Position numbers and translations under genes: made by a program | Assembly: GCF_900113735.1 (NCBI RefSeq) | Contig: NZ_FOQM01000023.1 | Span: 1-64,000 of the forward strand | Origin: Bradyrhizobium sp. Gha | GTDB taxonomy: Bacteria; Pseudomonadota; Alphaproteobacteria; Rhizobiales; Xanthobacteraceae | Length of the DNA stretch: 64,000 bases | Reading direction: 5' to 3' | Part shown: positions 36,327 to 44,621 of the stretch, piece by piece | Layout of the letters: each line of letters starts with the position of its first letter | Numbering within the stretch: position 1 is the stretch's first letter | The notes under the pieces: generated by a model | Databases searched by the model: none | The model's input: only the letters and a program-made list of their open reading frames with translations | Told to the model about the DNA's origin: nothing

Positions 36327-37766
36327 ATGCATTTCACACGCCGCCATCTTATGACCGCTGCTTTGGGCACCGCGCTTTCCACTCTCGCGCTATCCTCGAG
36401 CCGCGCCGACTTTGAAGGTCCGCTCCTTCGTGCGATCGAAGGGGGTGAAGACTTCTGGCTCGCCACCGATGCCTATGTCTATGGCTATCCGCTGGTGACG
36501 ATGGAGCTGACTCGCCGGGTGATCACGAACGTCTCCGCGGTCGAGGGCACAAGAGGTCCGATGGGGCAATTCATCAAGCTCCGCTCCTATCCCGATGCCA
36601 GCTTCCGGGATGTCACCGCGCCGAACGCCGATACCCTCTACACCACGGCATGGCTCGATGTCGGAGACGAGCCGTGGGTCCTGAGCATGCCCGACATGAA
36701 GGACCGCTATTTCCTGTTTCCGATGCTGGATGGATGGACGAACGTCTTCCAGGTCCCCGGAAAACGAACCACCGGCACCAAGGCTCAGACGTACGCAATC
36801 ACCGGCCCCGGATGGAAGGGGACGCTTCCGGCGGGCGTCAAGGAGTACAAGTCGCCGACCAGCATCGTCTGGATTCTGGGGCGTATCTACTGCACGGGCA
36901 CACCCGAAGACTACGCGGCCGTTCATGCTGCGCAGGATGAGTTCAAGCTCGTGCCGTTGAGCTCCTATGGCAAGACGTTCGCGCCGCCAGCGGGCAAGGT
37001 CGATCCTTCCATCGACATGAAGACGGCAGTGCGCGATCAGGTGAACCGCATGGACGCTGTTGCCTATTTCACGCTTCTTGCTCAGTTGATGAAGCGCAAT
37101 CCACCCGCCCCGGCTGATGCAGCGGAAGTGGCGAAATTCGCGAAGATCGGCCTGGTTCCCGGCAAAGATTTCGATGCCAGCAAGCTCGACGCCGCATTTG
37201 CCAAGCGCATTCCGCAGGTCGCCTTCGACAGGATCATGCTGCAGTTCAAGGCGAACAAGGCGGTCAAGAACGTCAATGGCTGGATGTTCGACACGGAAAC
37301 CGGCATCTACGGCACCGAGTATCTCAATCGCGCCTTCCTCACGGCCATTGGTCTCGGTGCCAATCGCATTCAGGACGCCTGCTATCCGACGTCTCAGAAA
37401 GGGGCCGATGGTAAGGCTTACGTCGGAAGCAACAGGTATGTCCTGCGTTTTCCGAAGGGACAACTTCCGCCCGTTGGCGGCTTCTGGTCCCTCACAATGT
37501 ACGACGAGAACTATTTCTTCGTGGCGAATCCGATCAACCGCTACTCGATCAGTGCCCGGCAAAGCCTCAAGCCCAATGCCGACGGTTCCACGGATCTCTA
37601 CATTCAGAAAGATTCGCCCGGCCCTGACAAGGAATCGAACTGGCTGCCGGCGCCGGCCGGCAAGTTCGTCTTGATGTTGCGGATGTACTGGCCGAACGAG
37701 AAGTCGCCATCAATCATCAACGGCAGCTGGTCGCCGCCGGGCGTTCAGAAAGTAGCTGGCACCTAA
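36327..37766 (+). CDS. DUF1254/DUF1214 domain exported protein
   Basis: A 479-residue protein with a twin-arginine signal MHFTRRHLMTAALGTALST. The DUF1254 half (about 45-175) has DAYVYGYPLVTME and APNADTLYTTAWLDV; the DUF1214 half (about 340-470) has NRYVLRFPKGQLPPVGGFWS and MYDENYFFVANPINRYS. These proteins are of unknown activity and are frequent near sulfatases and cyclases in rhizobia. No partner is directly joined; a hairpin at 37777 follows. Confidence 0.88.
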   Translation: MHFTRRHLMTAALGTALSTLALSSSRADFEGPLLRAIEGGEDFWLATDAYVYGYPLVTMELTRRVITNVSAVEGTRGPMGQFIKLRSYPDASFRDVTAPNADTLYTTAWLDVGDEPWVLSMPDMKDRYFLFPMLDGWTNVFQVPGKRTTGTKAQTYAITGPGWKGTLPAGVKEYKSPTSIVWILGRIYCTGTPEDYAAVHAAQDEFKLVPLSSYGKTFAPPAGKVDPSIDMKTAVRDQVNRMDAVAYFTLLAQLMKRNPPAPADAAEVAKFAKIGLVPGKDFDASKLDAAFAKRIPQVAFDRIMLQFKANKAVKNVNGWMFDTETGIYGTEYLNRAFLTAIGLGANRIQDACYPTSQKGADGKAYVGSNRYVLRFPKGQLPPVGGFWSLTMYDENYFFVANPINRYSISARQSLKPNADGSTDLYIQKDSPGPDKESNWLPAPAGKFVLMLRMYWPNEKSPSIINGSWSPPGVQKVAGT

Positions 37767-37776
37767 ACCCAAGCCT

Positions 37777-37813
37777 GTGAGCCCGAGCAGGTCGAAGCGC
37801 ACATCGGGCTCAC
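37777..37813 (+). terminator. Hairpin behind DUF1254/DUF1214 gene
   Basis: Arms GTGAGCCCGA and TCGGGCTCAC (10 bp, perfect) lie 11 nt after the stop codon. There is no T-run, so it is a probable but not certain terminator. Confidence 0.55.
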
Positions 37814-37919
37814 TGCCCGCGCATGATGCCGCGGATGTGACCGCCCCGCGCGGCGGTCGCGGATTGCGAGGACGTGGACCGGGGCTCACTTAACTCCTCA
37901 CCGTAGGTCCATCGGAGAA

Positions 37920-38162
37920 ATGACCATGCGATCGGGTCTGGTTTTGAGCGTTTTGATTGTCCTTTCGGCATCTGTCAGCAGCGCCATGGCAGCGCAGGGA
38001 CATCGGCATCATGCAACTGCTCGTTCTGCCCGTGTTTTAACGACAGGCCCCGCTGCGGCCTGGGCCTATTCACCGGCGGCGCCTGGCCGCCCTCAGCCGG
38101 CTCCGCACTACGATGATCAACCTGAGCCAGGTCATAATCCGTTTGAGCGATGGGGTGGCTAG
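37920..38162 (+). CDS. Small exported proline-rich hypothetical protein
   Basis: An 80-residue protein: signal peptide from MRSGLVLSVLIVLSASVSSA, cleavage after AMA, then His- and Pro-rich text (HRHHAT; PGRPQPAPHYDDQP) ending NPFERWGG. CGGAGAA precedes the ATG. Family unknown; such short exported proteins are common in Bradyrhizobium. Confidence 0.65.
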   Translation: MTMRSGLVLSVLIVLSASVSSAMAAQGHRHHATARSARVLTTGPAAAWAYSPAAPGRPQPAPHYDDQPEPGHNPFERWGG

Positions 38163-38223
38163 CACGCGGCGCCGTCACTGCGGCCGGGTCGCCGCTCGCG
38201 GGCGGGCGTCCGGAGTTTGCCGT

Positions 38224-38292
38224 CCGGATCGGCGTTGGTCCCGATCGCCGGTGAGAACGGCAGAGAGGCCGTCTTCGAGGCGGCCTCTTTCG
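38224..38292 (+). repeat. Gene-tail remnant with terminator, paralogous to 54097-54165
   Basis: One frame ends RIGVGPDRR and a stop, like the end of the exported protein at 53799 (TIGVGPDRW). The following hairpin (AGAGGCCG and CGGCCTCT then TTTC) also matches the terminator behind that gene. The rest of the gene is gone. It still can serve as terminator for the 37920 gene. Confidence 0.5.
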
Positions 38293-38318
38293 TTGCGCCG
38301 TCTCTCTCGTCGGCAATG

Positions 38319-38603
38319 CTATTTGCTGCTGTTCAAGGTCCTGTTCGTGGAGGAGTGAAGCTTGCCGTTCGTGCCGGCATGCGCACCCGCCGAACCAACC
38401 GTCGAGTTCGCGGTCCCGTTCATGCTCTTGTGTCCGCCATTCAGGCGGGCATTGGCTGAGGAGTGAAGCCTGCCGTTCGTGCCGGTCGCAGCCCCCTTCG
38501 AGCCGATCGTCGCGTTCGTCGTTCCGTTCACCGATTGCGCGGACGCCGCGGTGCCGAAGGTCAATGCGAGTGCAACGGAAAGAATAATCGCTTGGATTTT
38601 CAT
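38319..38603 (-). CDS. Small exported repeat protein rich in Gly, Asn, Ser, Thr
   Basis: A 94-residue protein: signal peptide MKIQAIILSVALALTFGTAA (cleavage after ASA), then two near-identical units of about 36 residues (NGTTNATIGSKGAATGTNGR, LHSSANARLNGG; NGTANSTVGSAGAHAGTNGK, LHSSTNRTLNSS). The mature part has no cysteine and no hydrophobic core, so it is likely unstructured. Function unknown. Confidence 0.7.
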   Translation of the reverse strand: MKIQAIILSVALALTFGTAASAQSVNGTTNATIGSKGAATGTNGRLHSSANARLNGGHKSMNGTANSTVGSAGAHAGTNGKLHSSTNRTLNSSK

Positions 38604-38901
38604 GCCTCGTCCTCTGTGTAGGCCCCAAAGGCAGAACAGCGATCTCCATCGCCACGTTCCGGGAACCTGCCTATTTTTCCCAATGAAAATTCCGATCGAG
38701 AGTTACCTTTGATCGCCCTCTCGTCGTGATTTCTCTGCTCTCTGCCACCGTTTCCCGATCTGGAACCGACTAACATTGGTTAAGTCGAGTTTTGATTTTC
38801 ACCACCATCAGTGTGGCGCGTCAGTTACAGCAAGCCGTCGCCAAACTCGTTACGTTTTCTCTCAGGGCAGGGATTCTCAAGATCACGTGGGATGGAATTG
38901 A

Positions 38902-39645
38902 ATGAACAAGCTTTTGGCTTCGGCCTCTTTCGGCGTTTTGCTCCTGGGGGCAACGGCTGCTTCTGCCGCCGATCTCGCCGCGCGTCCTTACACCAAAGCG
39001 CCTCCGGCCGCGATCGCGACCGTCTTTGACTGGAGCGGCTTCTATATCGGCATCAACGGCGGCTGGGGTCAGTCCCACGATCGCCGCACGTTCGATCCCA
39101 CGGGAACTCTCGTCGGAAGCTATGATGCGAACGGCGGTACCGTCGGCGGCCAGATCGGTTATCGGTGGCAGACCGCGGGCTGGGTGTTCGGCCTCGAAGC
39201 GCAGGGCAATTGGGCAGACATCTCGGGCAGCCGGGCTGCGTTGGTGCTGCCGCCGCCGGGCGACACGCTCCGCTCGAAAATGGACGCCTTCGGTCTGTTC
39301 ACCGGTCAGCTGGGCTACGCCTGGAACAACGTCCTGCTCTACGTCAAGGGCGGTGCGGCGATCACCGATCGCAACTATCAGTTCCTCACGGCGGGCGTCG
39401 TGACGGCCCAAACCGGCTACGCCACGCGTCTCGGCGGAACGGTCGGCGCCGGCCTCGAGTTCTCGTTCGCGCAGAACTGGTCGCTCGGCGTCGAGTACGA
39501 CCACATCTTCGAGAACCGTCACGGAGCGACCTTCAACGTTCCGGGCGGCGTTGCCCTGGCCGGCTTCAGCACCGGCGGCGACACCGATCTGGTGCTCGGC
39601 CGTCTGAACTATCGGTTCGGCGGACCGGCAGTCGCGCGCTACTGA
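38902..39645 (+). CDS. Outer-membrane beta-barrel protein (Omp25/31-like porin family)
   Basis: A 247-residue protein with signal peptide MNKLLASASFGVLLLGATAA (cleavage ASA-ADL), then a typical bradyrhizobial start DLAARPYTKAPP, VFDWSGFYIGINGGWG, alternating strands, and the end LVLGRLNYRFGGPAVARY with a terminal aromatic for outer-membrane insertion. Eight strands are likely. A rho-independent terminator follows at 39674. Confidence 0.9.
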   Translation: MNKLLASASFGVLLLGATAASAADLAARPYTKAPPAAIATVFDWSGFYIGINGGWGQSHDRRTFDPTGTLVGSYDANGGTVGGQIGYRWQTAGWVFGLEAQGNWADISGSRAALVLPPPGDTLRSKMDAFGLFTGQLGYAWNNVLLYVKGGAAITDRNYQFLTAGVVTAQTGYATRLGGTVGAGLEFSFAQNWSLGVEYDHIFENRHGATFNVPGGVALAGFSTGGDTDLVLGRLNYRFGGPAVARY

Positions 39646-39673
39646 GCCGACATCAATCCCGCCATCAACTTCA

Positions 39674-39697
39674 AGCCCCGCTTTGCGGGGCTTTTTT
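39674..39697 (+). terminator. Rho-independent terminator
   Basis: AGCCCCG, CTTTG, CGGGGCT followed by six T. Directly behind the outer-membrane protein gene. Confidence 0.9.
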
Positions 39698-39729
39698 GTC
39701 GAGGGTGCGCTCGAGCACGCCCGGCTTCA

Positions 39730-40443
39730 TCAGCCCCGTTCGACAGCTATCCTGATCTCCCCCAACCCCTCGATCCCGCCCGTCATCACTTGCCCACGCT
39801 GCACGGGGCCGACGCCCTCGGGCGTGCCGGTCATGATGATGTCGCCGGGTTTGAGGGCCATCGACTGCGAGCAGATCGAGATGATATCGGCGACGGGCCA
39901 GATCAGCTTCGAGATGTCGGAGTCCTGCTTGAGCGCGCCGTCGACGGCGAGCCAGATGCGGCCCGCGCCGGGGTGGCCGACCTCCGAGACAGGCCGCAGC
40001 GGAGCGATCGGCGCGGAGAGATCAAAACCCTTGCCCCAGTCCCAGGGACGGCCCTGCTCACGAGCCTGAAGCTGCAGATCGCGCCGGGTCAGGTCGATGC
40101 CGACGCCGTAGCCCCAGACATGATCGAGCGCGCGCGCGACGGGGATGTCGGTGCCGCCCTGCCCGATCGCGACGATCAGCTCGATCTCGTAGTGGAAGTT
40201 GCTGGTCTGCGGCGGATAGGGAACGCTCGCGCCATCGTCGACGACCGTGTCGGCGGGCTTCATGAAGAAGAACGGCGGCTCGCGATCGGGATCGCGCCCC
40301 ATCTCCCGGGCGTGCGCCGCGTAGTTGCGCCCGACACAGATGATCCGGCGCAGCGGAAAGCGCGCCGCCGAATTGTGGACCGCGACGGAGGCTTGCGGCG
40401 GCGGCGGCAGAACGAAATCGGAGTGCGTAAAAACGTTAGGCAT
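39730..40443 (-). CDS. nagK: Fumarylpyruvate hydrolase-like FAH-family protein
   Basis: A 237-residue FAH-family protein with the metal triad E86 and E88 (HYEIELIVAIG) and D117 (GIDLTRRDLQ), the front motif CVGRNYAAHAREMG, and the end TGTPEGVGPVQRGQVM. It cleaves fumarylpyruvate (or maleylpyruvate) to pyruvate and fumarate (or maleate), the last step of gentisate degradation. It overlaps the gentisate dioxygenase gene by 8 nt and is last in a five-gene operon. No maleylpyruvate isomerase is present in the cluster, so it may act on maleylpyruvate directly; that is inference. Confidence 0.85.
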   Translation of the reverse strand: MPNVFTHSDFVLPPPPQASVAVHNSAARFPLRRIICVGRNYAAHAREMGRDPDREPPFFFMKPADTVVDDGASVPYPPQTSNFHYEIELIVAIGQGGTDIPVARALDHVWGYGVGIDLTRRDLQLQAREQGRPWDWGKGFDLSAPIAPLRPVSEVGHPGAGRIWLAVDGALKQDSDISKLIWPVADIISICSQSMALKPGDIIMTGTPEGVGPVQRGQVMTGGIEGLGEIRIAVERG

Positions 40444-41512
40444 TGCCGCGGTCCTCTCGGAATAGATGCAGGGCTTCCTGAATGGGTCGATCGGAATAGG
40501 AGAAGATCACGGCGTCACCATCGATCGCCTCGTGACGCACGCGATGCCAGGAGGGCACGACGAAGATGTCGCGCTTGCCCCACTCGACCACGATCTCCTC
40601 GCCTGTCCGAGACGAGATGACGCTGCGGCCCCTGCCCTCGATCGGCACGAACACGGTGGCATCGGTCGAACGGTACGAGGCGGTCGCAAAGCCCTTTGGC
40701 AGGAGCTGGATGAAGGTCGCCATGGTGGCCATGGCGTGATTGCCCGTGATCGGGTTGGTGTAGCGCATCTTGAGCCCGTGACAGGCATCCCAGGCAGCAG
40801 CGCGCCGCAGCCGTTCGAGCGCCTCGCGCGTGCGTGCATAGGGATAGTTGAACACCGGCGAGGTGCCGCCGCCGCCCCTGTGATCGACCGGAAGCAGATT
40901 GTGGCCGTAGCGCGCATCGCTGTCGCCGACCGGCCGTGTGATCGGCTGCTCGTCGACGTCGAGATGCTCGGCGAAGGAGGCATCGAGCATCTGGATGACG
41001 GGAATGTCGAGACCGTCGAGCCAGAACACCGGATTGGAGCCGGGGTTGCCGTGATCATGCCACGCCCAGGGCGGGGTGATGATGAAATCGCCTTCATGCA
41101 TGATGGTGCGCTCGCCGTTCACGGCGGTGTAGGCACCCTCGCCTTCGAGGATGAAGCGCAGCGCGGATTGCGTATGGCGATGGGCCGGCGCAACCTCCCC
41201 CGGCATGACGAGCTGCACGCCGGCGTAGAGATCCGTCGTGATCTTCGATTGCCCCCGCAGGCCTGGATTTTCCAGGACGAGAACGCGCCGCTCCGCCTCC
41301 TTGGCGGTGATGAGGCTTCCGGCCTCGAGCATGTGCGCGCGGATCTCGTCAAACCGCCAGGATGCGGGGCGGCATGCGCTTCTCGGCTCTGGCGTGACGA
41401 GATCGGCCAGCGACAGCCACAGCGCCGTGAGGTTCTTCTTGTCGATCTTGTCGTAGAACGCCCGGCGTTCCGGTGTGTCGGCGGTGGGCGCCATGATCGT
41501 ATCGTGGGACAT
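40436..41512 (-). CDS. gtdA: Gentisate 1,2-dioxygenase
   Basis: A 358-residue bicupin. The N-terminal cupin carries the iron ligands H111 and H113 (PAHRHTQSALRFILEG) and H152/H154 (WAWHDHGNPG). The front motif FYDKIDKKNLTALWLSL is typical of the family. It opens gentisate to maleylpyruvate with O2. It lies between the transporter gene (14 nt upstream) and the FAH hydrolase (overlapping), consistent with one transcript. Confidence 0.93.
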   Translation of the reverse strand: MSHDTIMAPTADTPERRAFYDKIDKKNLTALWLSLADLVTPEPRSACRPASWRFDEIRAHMLEAGSLITAKEAERRVLVLENPGLRGQSKITTDLYAGVQLVMPGEVAPAHRHTQSALRFILEGEGAYTAVNGERTIMHEGDFIITPPWAWHDHGNPGSNPVFWLDGLDIPVIQMLDASFAEHLDVDEQPITRPVGDSDARYGHNLLPVDHRGGGGTSPVFNYPYARTREALERLRRAAAWDACHGLKMRYTNPITGNHAMATMATFIQLLPKGFATASYRSTDATVFVPIEGRGRSVISSRTGEEIVVEWGKRDIFVVPSWHRVRHEAIDGDAVIFSYSDRPIQEALHLFREDRGNA

Positions 41513-41526
41513 AGCCTGTCTCGCTG

Positions 41527-42885
41527 TTAGTGATGGAGCGTCGCGGTCGAGGGCACGAGCTTGAGCGACGGCTCTCGTCTACGAAGCGCGATCACCGCGA
41601 GGCCCGCCAGCAACGCCGGGACCGCCGCGGTCAGGACGACGGACTGCGCAGTCCACCCGAAGCCGAGCAGCACGCCGCCTGCGACCGGACCGATGATCGA
41701 GCCGATGCGGCCGACGCCCAGCGCCCAGCCCACGCCGGTGGAGCGGATCGCGGTCGGATAGAGGCCGGCGGCAAGCGCGTTCATGCCGATCTGCGCACCG
41801 ACGACGCCGAACCCGGCGAGGAACGTCGAGATCATCAACGTCCAGACGTTGGCCGAACCAAAGGCGATCCCCGCGATGAAGAGCGCCGAAGCCAGATAGG
41901 CGCCGCCGAGCACCAGGTAGGGATCGAGCCGGTCGACGAAGCGGCCGAGGACGATCGCGCCGACCACGCCTCCGGCGTTCAACACCGCCGTCGAGAGGAT
42001 CGCGACGTTGAGAGGCAGTCCGCTCGCCTTGAGCAGTGAGGGCATCCAGTTGACGAGGAAGTACATGACGAGCAGGTTCATGAAGAACGCGACCCAGAGC
42101 AGCACCGTCATGGATGCGCGGCCCTCGGCAAGGAGCTTGGTTACGGGAAAGCCTGACGCGTGCGAACCGGGCACGACATAGCGGCTCGCCGCCGCAGGCG
42201 AGATGGCGGGATCGAGCCTTGCGAGCAATTTCGCGATCCTGCTGTCTGCAACGTCGCGTGTCACGAGATAGCGGATCGACTCGGGCAGCCACGCGAACAG
42301 CACGATCAGCGTGAGCAGCGGAAGCACGCCGCCCACGACGAACACCGCCTGCCAGCCGAACGCACCGATCAGGGGCGCGCTGATGACGCCTCCGATCGTC
42401 GAGCCCAGCGGAAAGCCGCAGAACATGATGGCGATGAGCAGCGCGCGCATCCGCTTCGGCGCGTATTCGCTGGTCAGCGCGACGATGTTGGGCATGGCGC
42501 CGCCGAGGCCGAGGCCTGTCAGGAAGCGATAGACCAGAAGCTCGTTCAGCGTGGTCGCGCGCGCCGTGACAGCTGCGAAGATGCCGAACAGCAACACCGA
42601 GAGCAGGATCACGCTCTTCCGTCCGAACCGGTCGGCCGCCGGGCTGAGCACGAACGCACCAACGGCGAGCCCGCCCAGGCCCGCACCGAAGATCGGTCCG
42701 AAGCCGGCCATGGCGATCCCCCATTGCTCGGCAATGACAGGCGCGACATAGGCGATCGCCTGGGTGTCGAAGCCGTCGAGCAGTGCGATCCACGCGCAAA
42801 GAACCAGGATCAGAAGCTGGAGGCGCCCGAACCGCGCCTGTTCGATGACCTCGGTAACGTCGACGATATCAGCAGCGGACATCAC
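41527..42885 (-). CDS. MFS transporter, aromatic acid:H+ symporter (AAHS) family
   Basis: A 452-residue protein with 12 predicted membrane segments. The AAHS signature DGFDTQAIAYVAPVIA is in the first segment, and the MFS loop motif PAADRFGRKSV is between segments 2 and 3. AAHS members (PcaK, BenK, GenK) import aromatic acids with protons. Its place between the CoA ligase and the gentisate dioxygenase suggests uptake of gentisate, salicylate or a hydroxybenzoate. Confidence 0.9.
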   Translation of the reverse strand: MMSAADIVDVTEVIEQARFGRLQLLILVLCAWIALLDGFDTQAIAYVAPVIAEQWGIAMAGFGPIFGAGLGGLAVGAFVLSPAADRFGRKSVILLSVLLFGIFAAVTARATTLNELLVYRFLTGLGLGGAMPNIVALTSEYAPKRMRALLIAIMFCGFPLGSTIGGVISAPLIGAFGWQAVFVVGGVLPLLTLIVLFAWLPESIRYLVTRDVADSRIAKLLARLDPAISPAAASRYVVPGSHASGFPVTKLLAEGRASMTVLLWVAFFMNLLVMYFLVNWMPSLLKASGLPLNVAILSTAVLNAGGVVGAIVLGRFVDRLDPYLVLGGAYLASALFIAGIAFGSANVWTLMISTFLAGFGVVGAQIGMNALAAGLYPTAIRSTGVGWALGVGRIGSIIGPVAGGVLLGFGWTAQSVVLTAAVPALLAGLAVIALRRREPSLKLVPSTATLHH

Positions 42886-42952
42886 GAACTCCAGTGAGCG
42901 TGGTTTTCTTGGGCTGTGACTTTCAGCAGGTTTTGGGAAGGCGGCTGCGCGT

Positions 42953-44608
42953 TCAGGCCACCAATGGGGCGCTGCGCAACTGCTGCCGGTCGATCTTGCC
43001 CGTTCCCGTCTTCGGCAGATCGGGCCGATATTCGATCAGGCGGGGATATTTGTAGGGAAGCAGTTTTGCCTTGACGTAATCCTGCAGTTCCCGCGTCAAC
43101 GACTCGCTCGCGGTATGACCGTCGCGCAGGATCACGAAGGCTTTCGTGGTCATGCGGCGATCAGGAAGCTCGAGGCCCAGCACCGCGCATTCGCGGACGG
43201 CGGGATGGTCCGACAGGCAGAGCTCGATCTCGACCGGGTAGATCCACTGGCCGCTCACCTTGATGAGATCGTCGACACGGCCGACGAAGGTGAAGAAGCC
43301 GTCGGCGTCCTCGACGAGCCTGTCGCCGGTCCAGATCCAGCCCGCCTCGCGCATGGTCTGCGCGGTCTTGTCGGGCCTGTTCCAGTAGCACGGCGCGTTG
43401 GAATGACCGCGGACCCACATCACGCCCGGTTCGCCTTGCACGACGGGCTCGCCTTCGGGCGTGGTCAGGCGGATCTCGTAGCCCGGAACGCGCTTGCCGG
43501 CGGTGCCGGACTTCTTCTGCGCACGCGTGTTCGAGAGATAGATGTGCAGCACCTCGGTCGATCCGAGCCCTTCGACGATCTCGAGGCCGAAGCGCCGCTT
43601 CCAGTCGTTGAAGATGTCCTGCGACAGCACTTCGGCGGCCGACAGGCTGAGGCGCACGCTCGACAGATCGGCCGTTTCGATGCGCGGATGATGCAGCAGC
43701 GCGTTGTAGAGCGTCGGCAGGCCGAAGAAGAGCGTCGGCTTGAACCGTTCGATCAGGTCCAGAACGGCGCCGGGCTCGGGCCGGCCGGCGAGCAGGATCG
43801 TGCTGGCGCCGACCGAAAACGGGAACGTGATCGAATTGCCGAAACCATAGGCGAAGAAGATTTTTGGCACGGAGAAGCAGACATCGCTCTCCGTCATGCC
43901 GAGGATGTGCCGCCCGAAGCTGTCAGCCGTGTAAGCCATGTCGTGCTGGAGATGCACGATGCCCTTCGGCCGGCCGGTGCTGCCCGAAGAGTACATCCAG
44001 AACGCCATGTCGTCACGACGCGTGGGGGCAGCTTCGATCTCACCGGGAAATTCGGCAAACCACCGATCGCCGTTCAGCACCTCGACCGCGGGCGATTCGA
44101 GCGCAGCCTCGCCGTTGACCACGATCAGCGTGTGCAGCCGCGATCCCCCGGTCGTTTCCCGATCGAACAAATGGGCAAACTCGGCGTCGACGACCGCGAC
44201 CTGGGCAGCGGAATCCTGCAGGTAGAAACCGATGAGGTCCTTCGGCGACAGCGTGTTGATCAACATCGGCACGAGGCCGGCGCGGACCGCGCCGAAGAAC
44301 ACGGCGGGATAGGACGCAGTGTCGTTGAGCAGGAGCAGCATGCGGTCGCCCTGGACGAGCCCGAGCGAGGTGAAGGCGTTGCCGCATCTGGCGGCGTTGG
44401 CGCACAACTCGCCATAGCTGGTGTTGCCGGAGGCCGTGTAGATCGCGACCTTGTCGGCACGACCCGCTCCGAGGTTGTCAAACAGGATCTCGCTGGCATT
44501 GTAGCGCTCCGAGATCTCGAAGCCGATTTCCCGCGCGCCGGGCGCATCATCGGGCACCCGGTCCACGATCGGGTCCACGAATGCGAGATCCATTCCTTCC
44601 GTCAGCAT
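42953..44608 (-). CDS. Aromatic acid-CoA ligase (benzoate/salicylate-CoA ligase type)
   Basis: A 551-residue adenylate-forming enzyme: P-loop MYSSGSTGRPKG (about 205-216), GLPTLYNALLHHPR, the SAAEVLS and EGLGSTEVLHIYLS motifs typical of the benzoate-CoA ligase branch, TGDRLV, and the catalytic lysine in TGTGKIDRQQL. It activates an aromatic acid to its CoA thioester with ATP. With the flavin hydroxylase upstream (13-nt gap) and gentisate dioxygenase downstream, salicylate is the most fitting substrate; 2-aminobenzoate or 3-hydroxybenzoate cannot be excluded. The ATG at 44608 has GAGG upstream. Confidence 0.85.
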   Translation of the reverse strand: MLTEGMDLAFVDPIVDRVPDDAPGAREIGFEISERYNASEILFDNLGAGRADKVAIYTASGNTSYGELCANAARCGNAFTSLGLVQGDRMLLLLNDTASYPAVFFGAVRAGLVPMLINTLSPKDLIGFYLQDSAAQVAVVDAEFAHLFDRETTGGSRLHTLIVVNGEAALESPAVEVLNGDRWFAEFPGEIEAAPTRRDDMAFWMYSSGSTGRPKGIVHLQHDMAYTADSFGRHILGMTESDVCFSVPKIFFAYGFGNSITFPFSVGASTILLAGRPEPGAVLDLIERFKPTLFFGLPTLYNALLHHPRIETADLSSVRLSLSAAEVLSQDIFNDWKRRFGLEIVEGLGSTEVLHIYLSNTRAQKKSGTAGKRVPGYEIRLTTPEGEPVVQGEPGVMWVRGHSNAPCYWNRPDKTAQTMREAGWIWTGDRLVEDADGFFTFVGRVDDLIKVSGQWIYPVEIELCLSDHPAVRECAVLGLELPDRRMTTKAFVILRDGHTASESLTRELQDYVKAKLLPYKYPRLIEYRPDLPKTGTGKIDRQQLRSAPLVA

Positions 44609-44621
44609 GGCGTCCTCATCA

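Noticed and set aside
41579..42799. 406-residue minus-strand frame within the AAHS transporter
   Set aside because: It is an alternative frame of the transporter gene, arginine-rich and without membrane segments.
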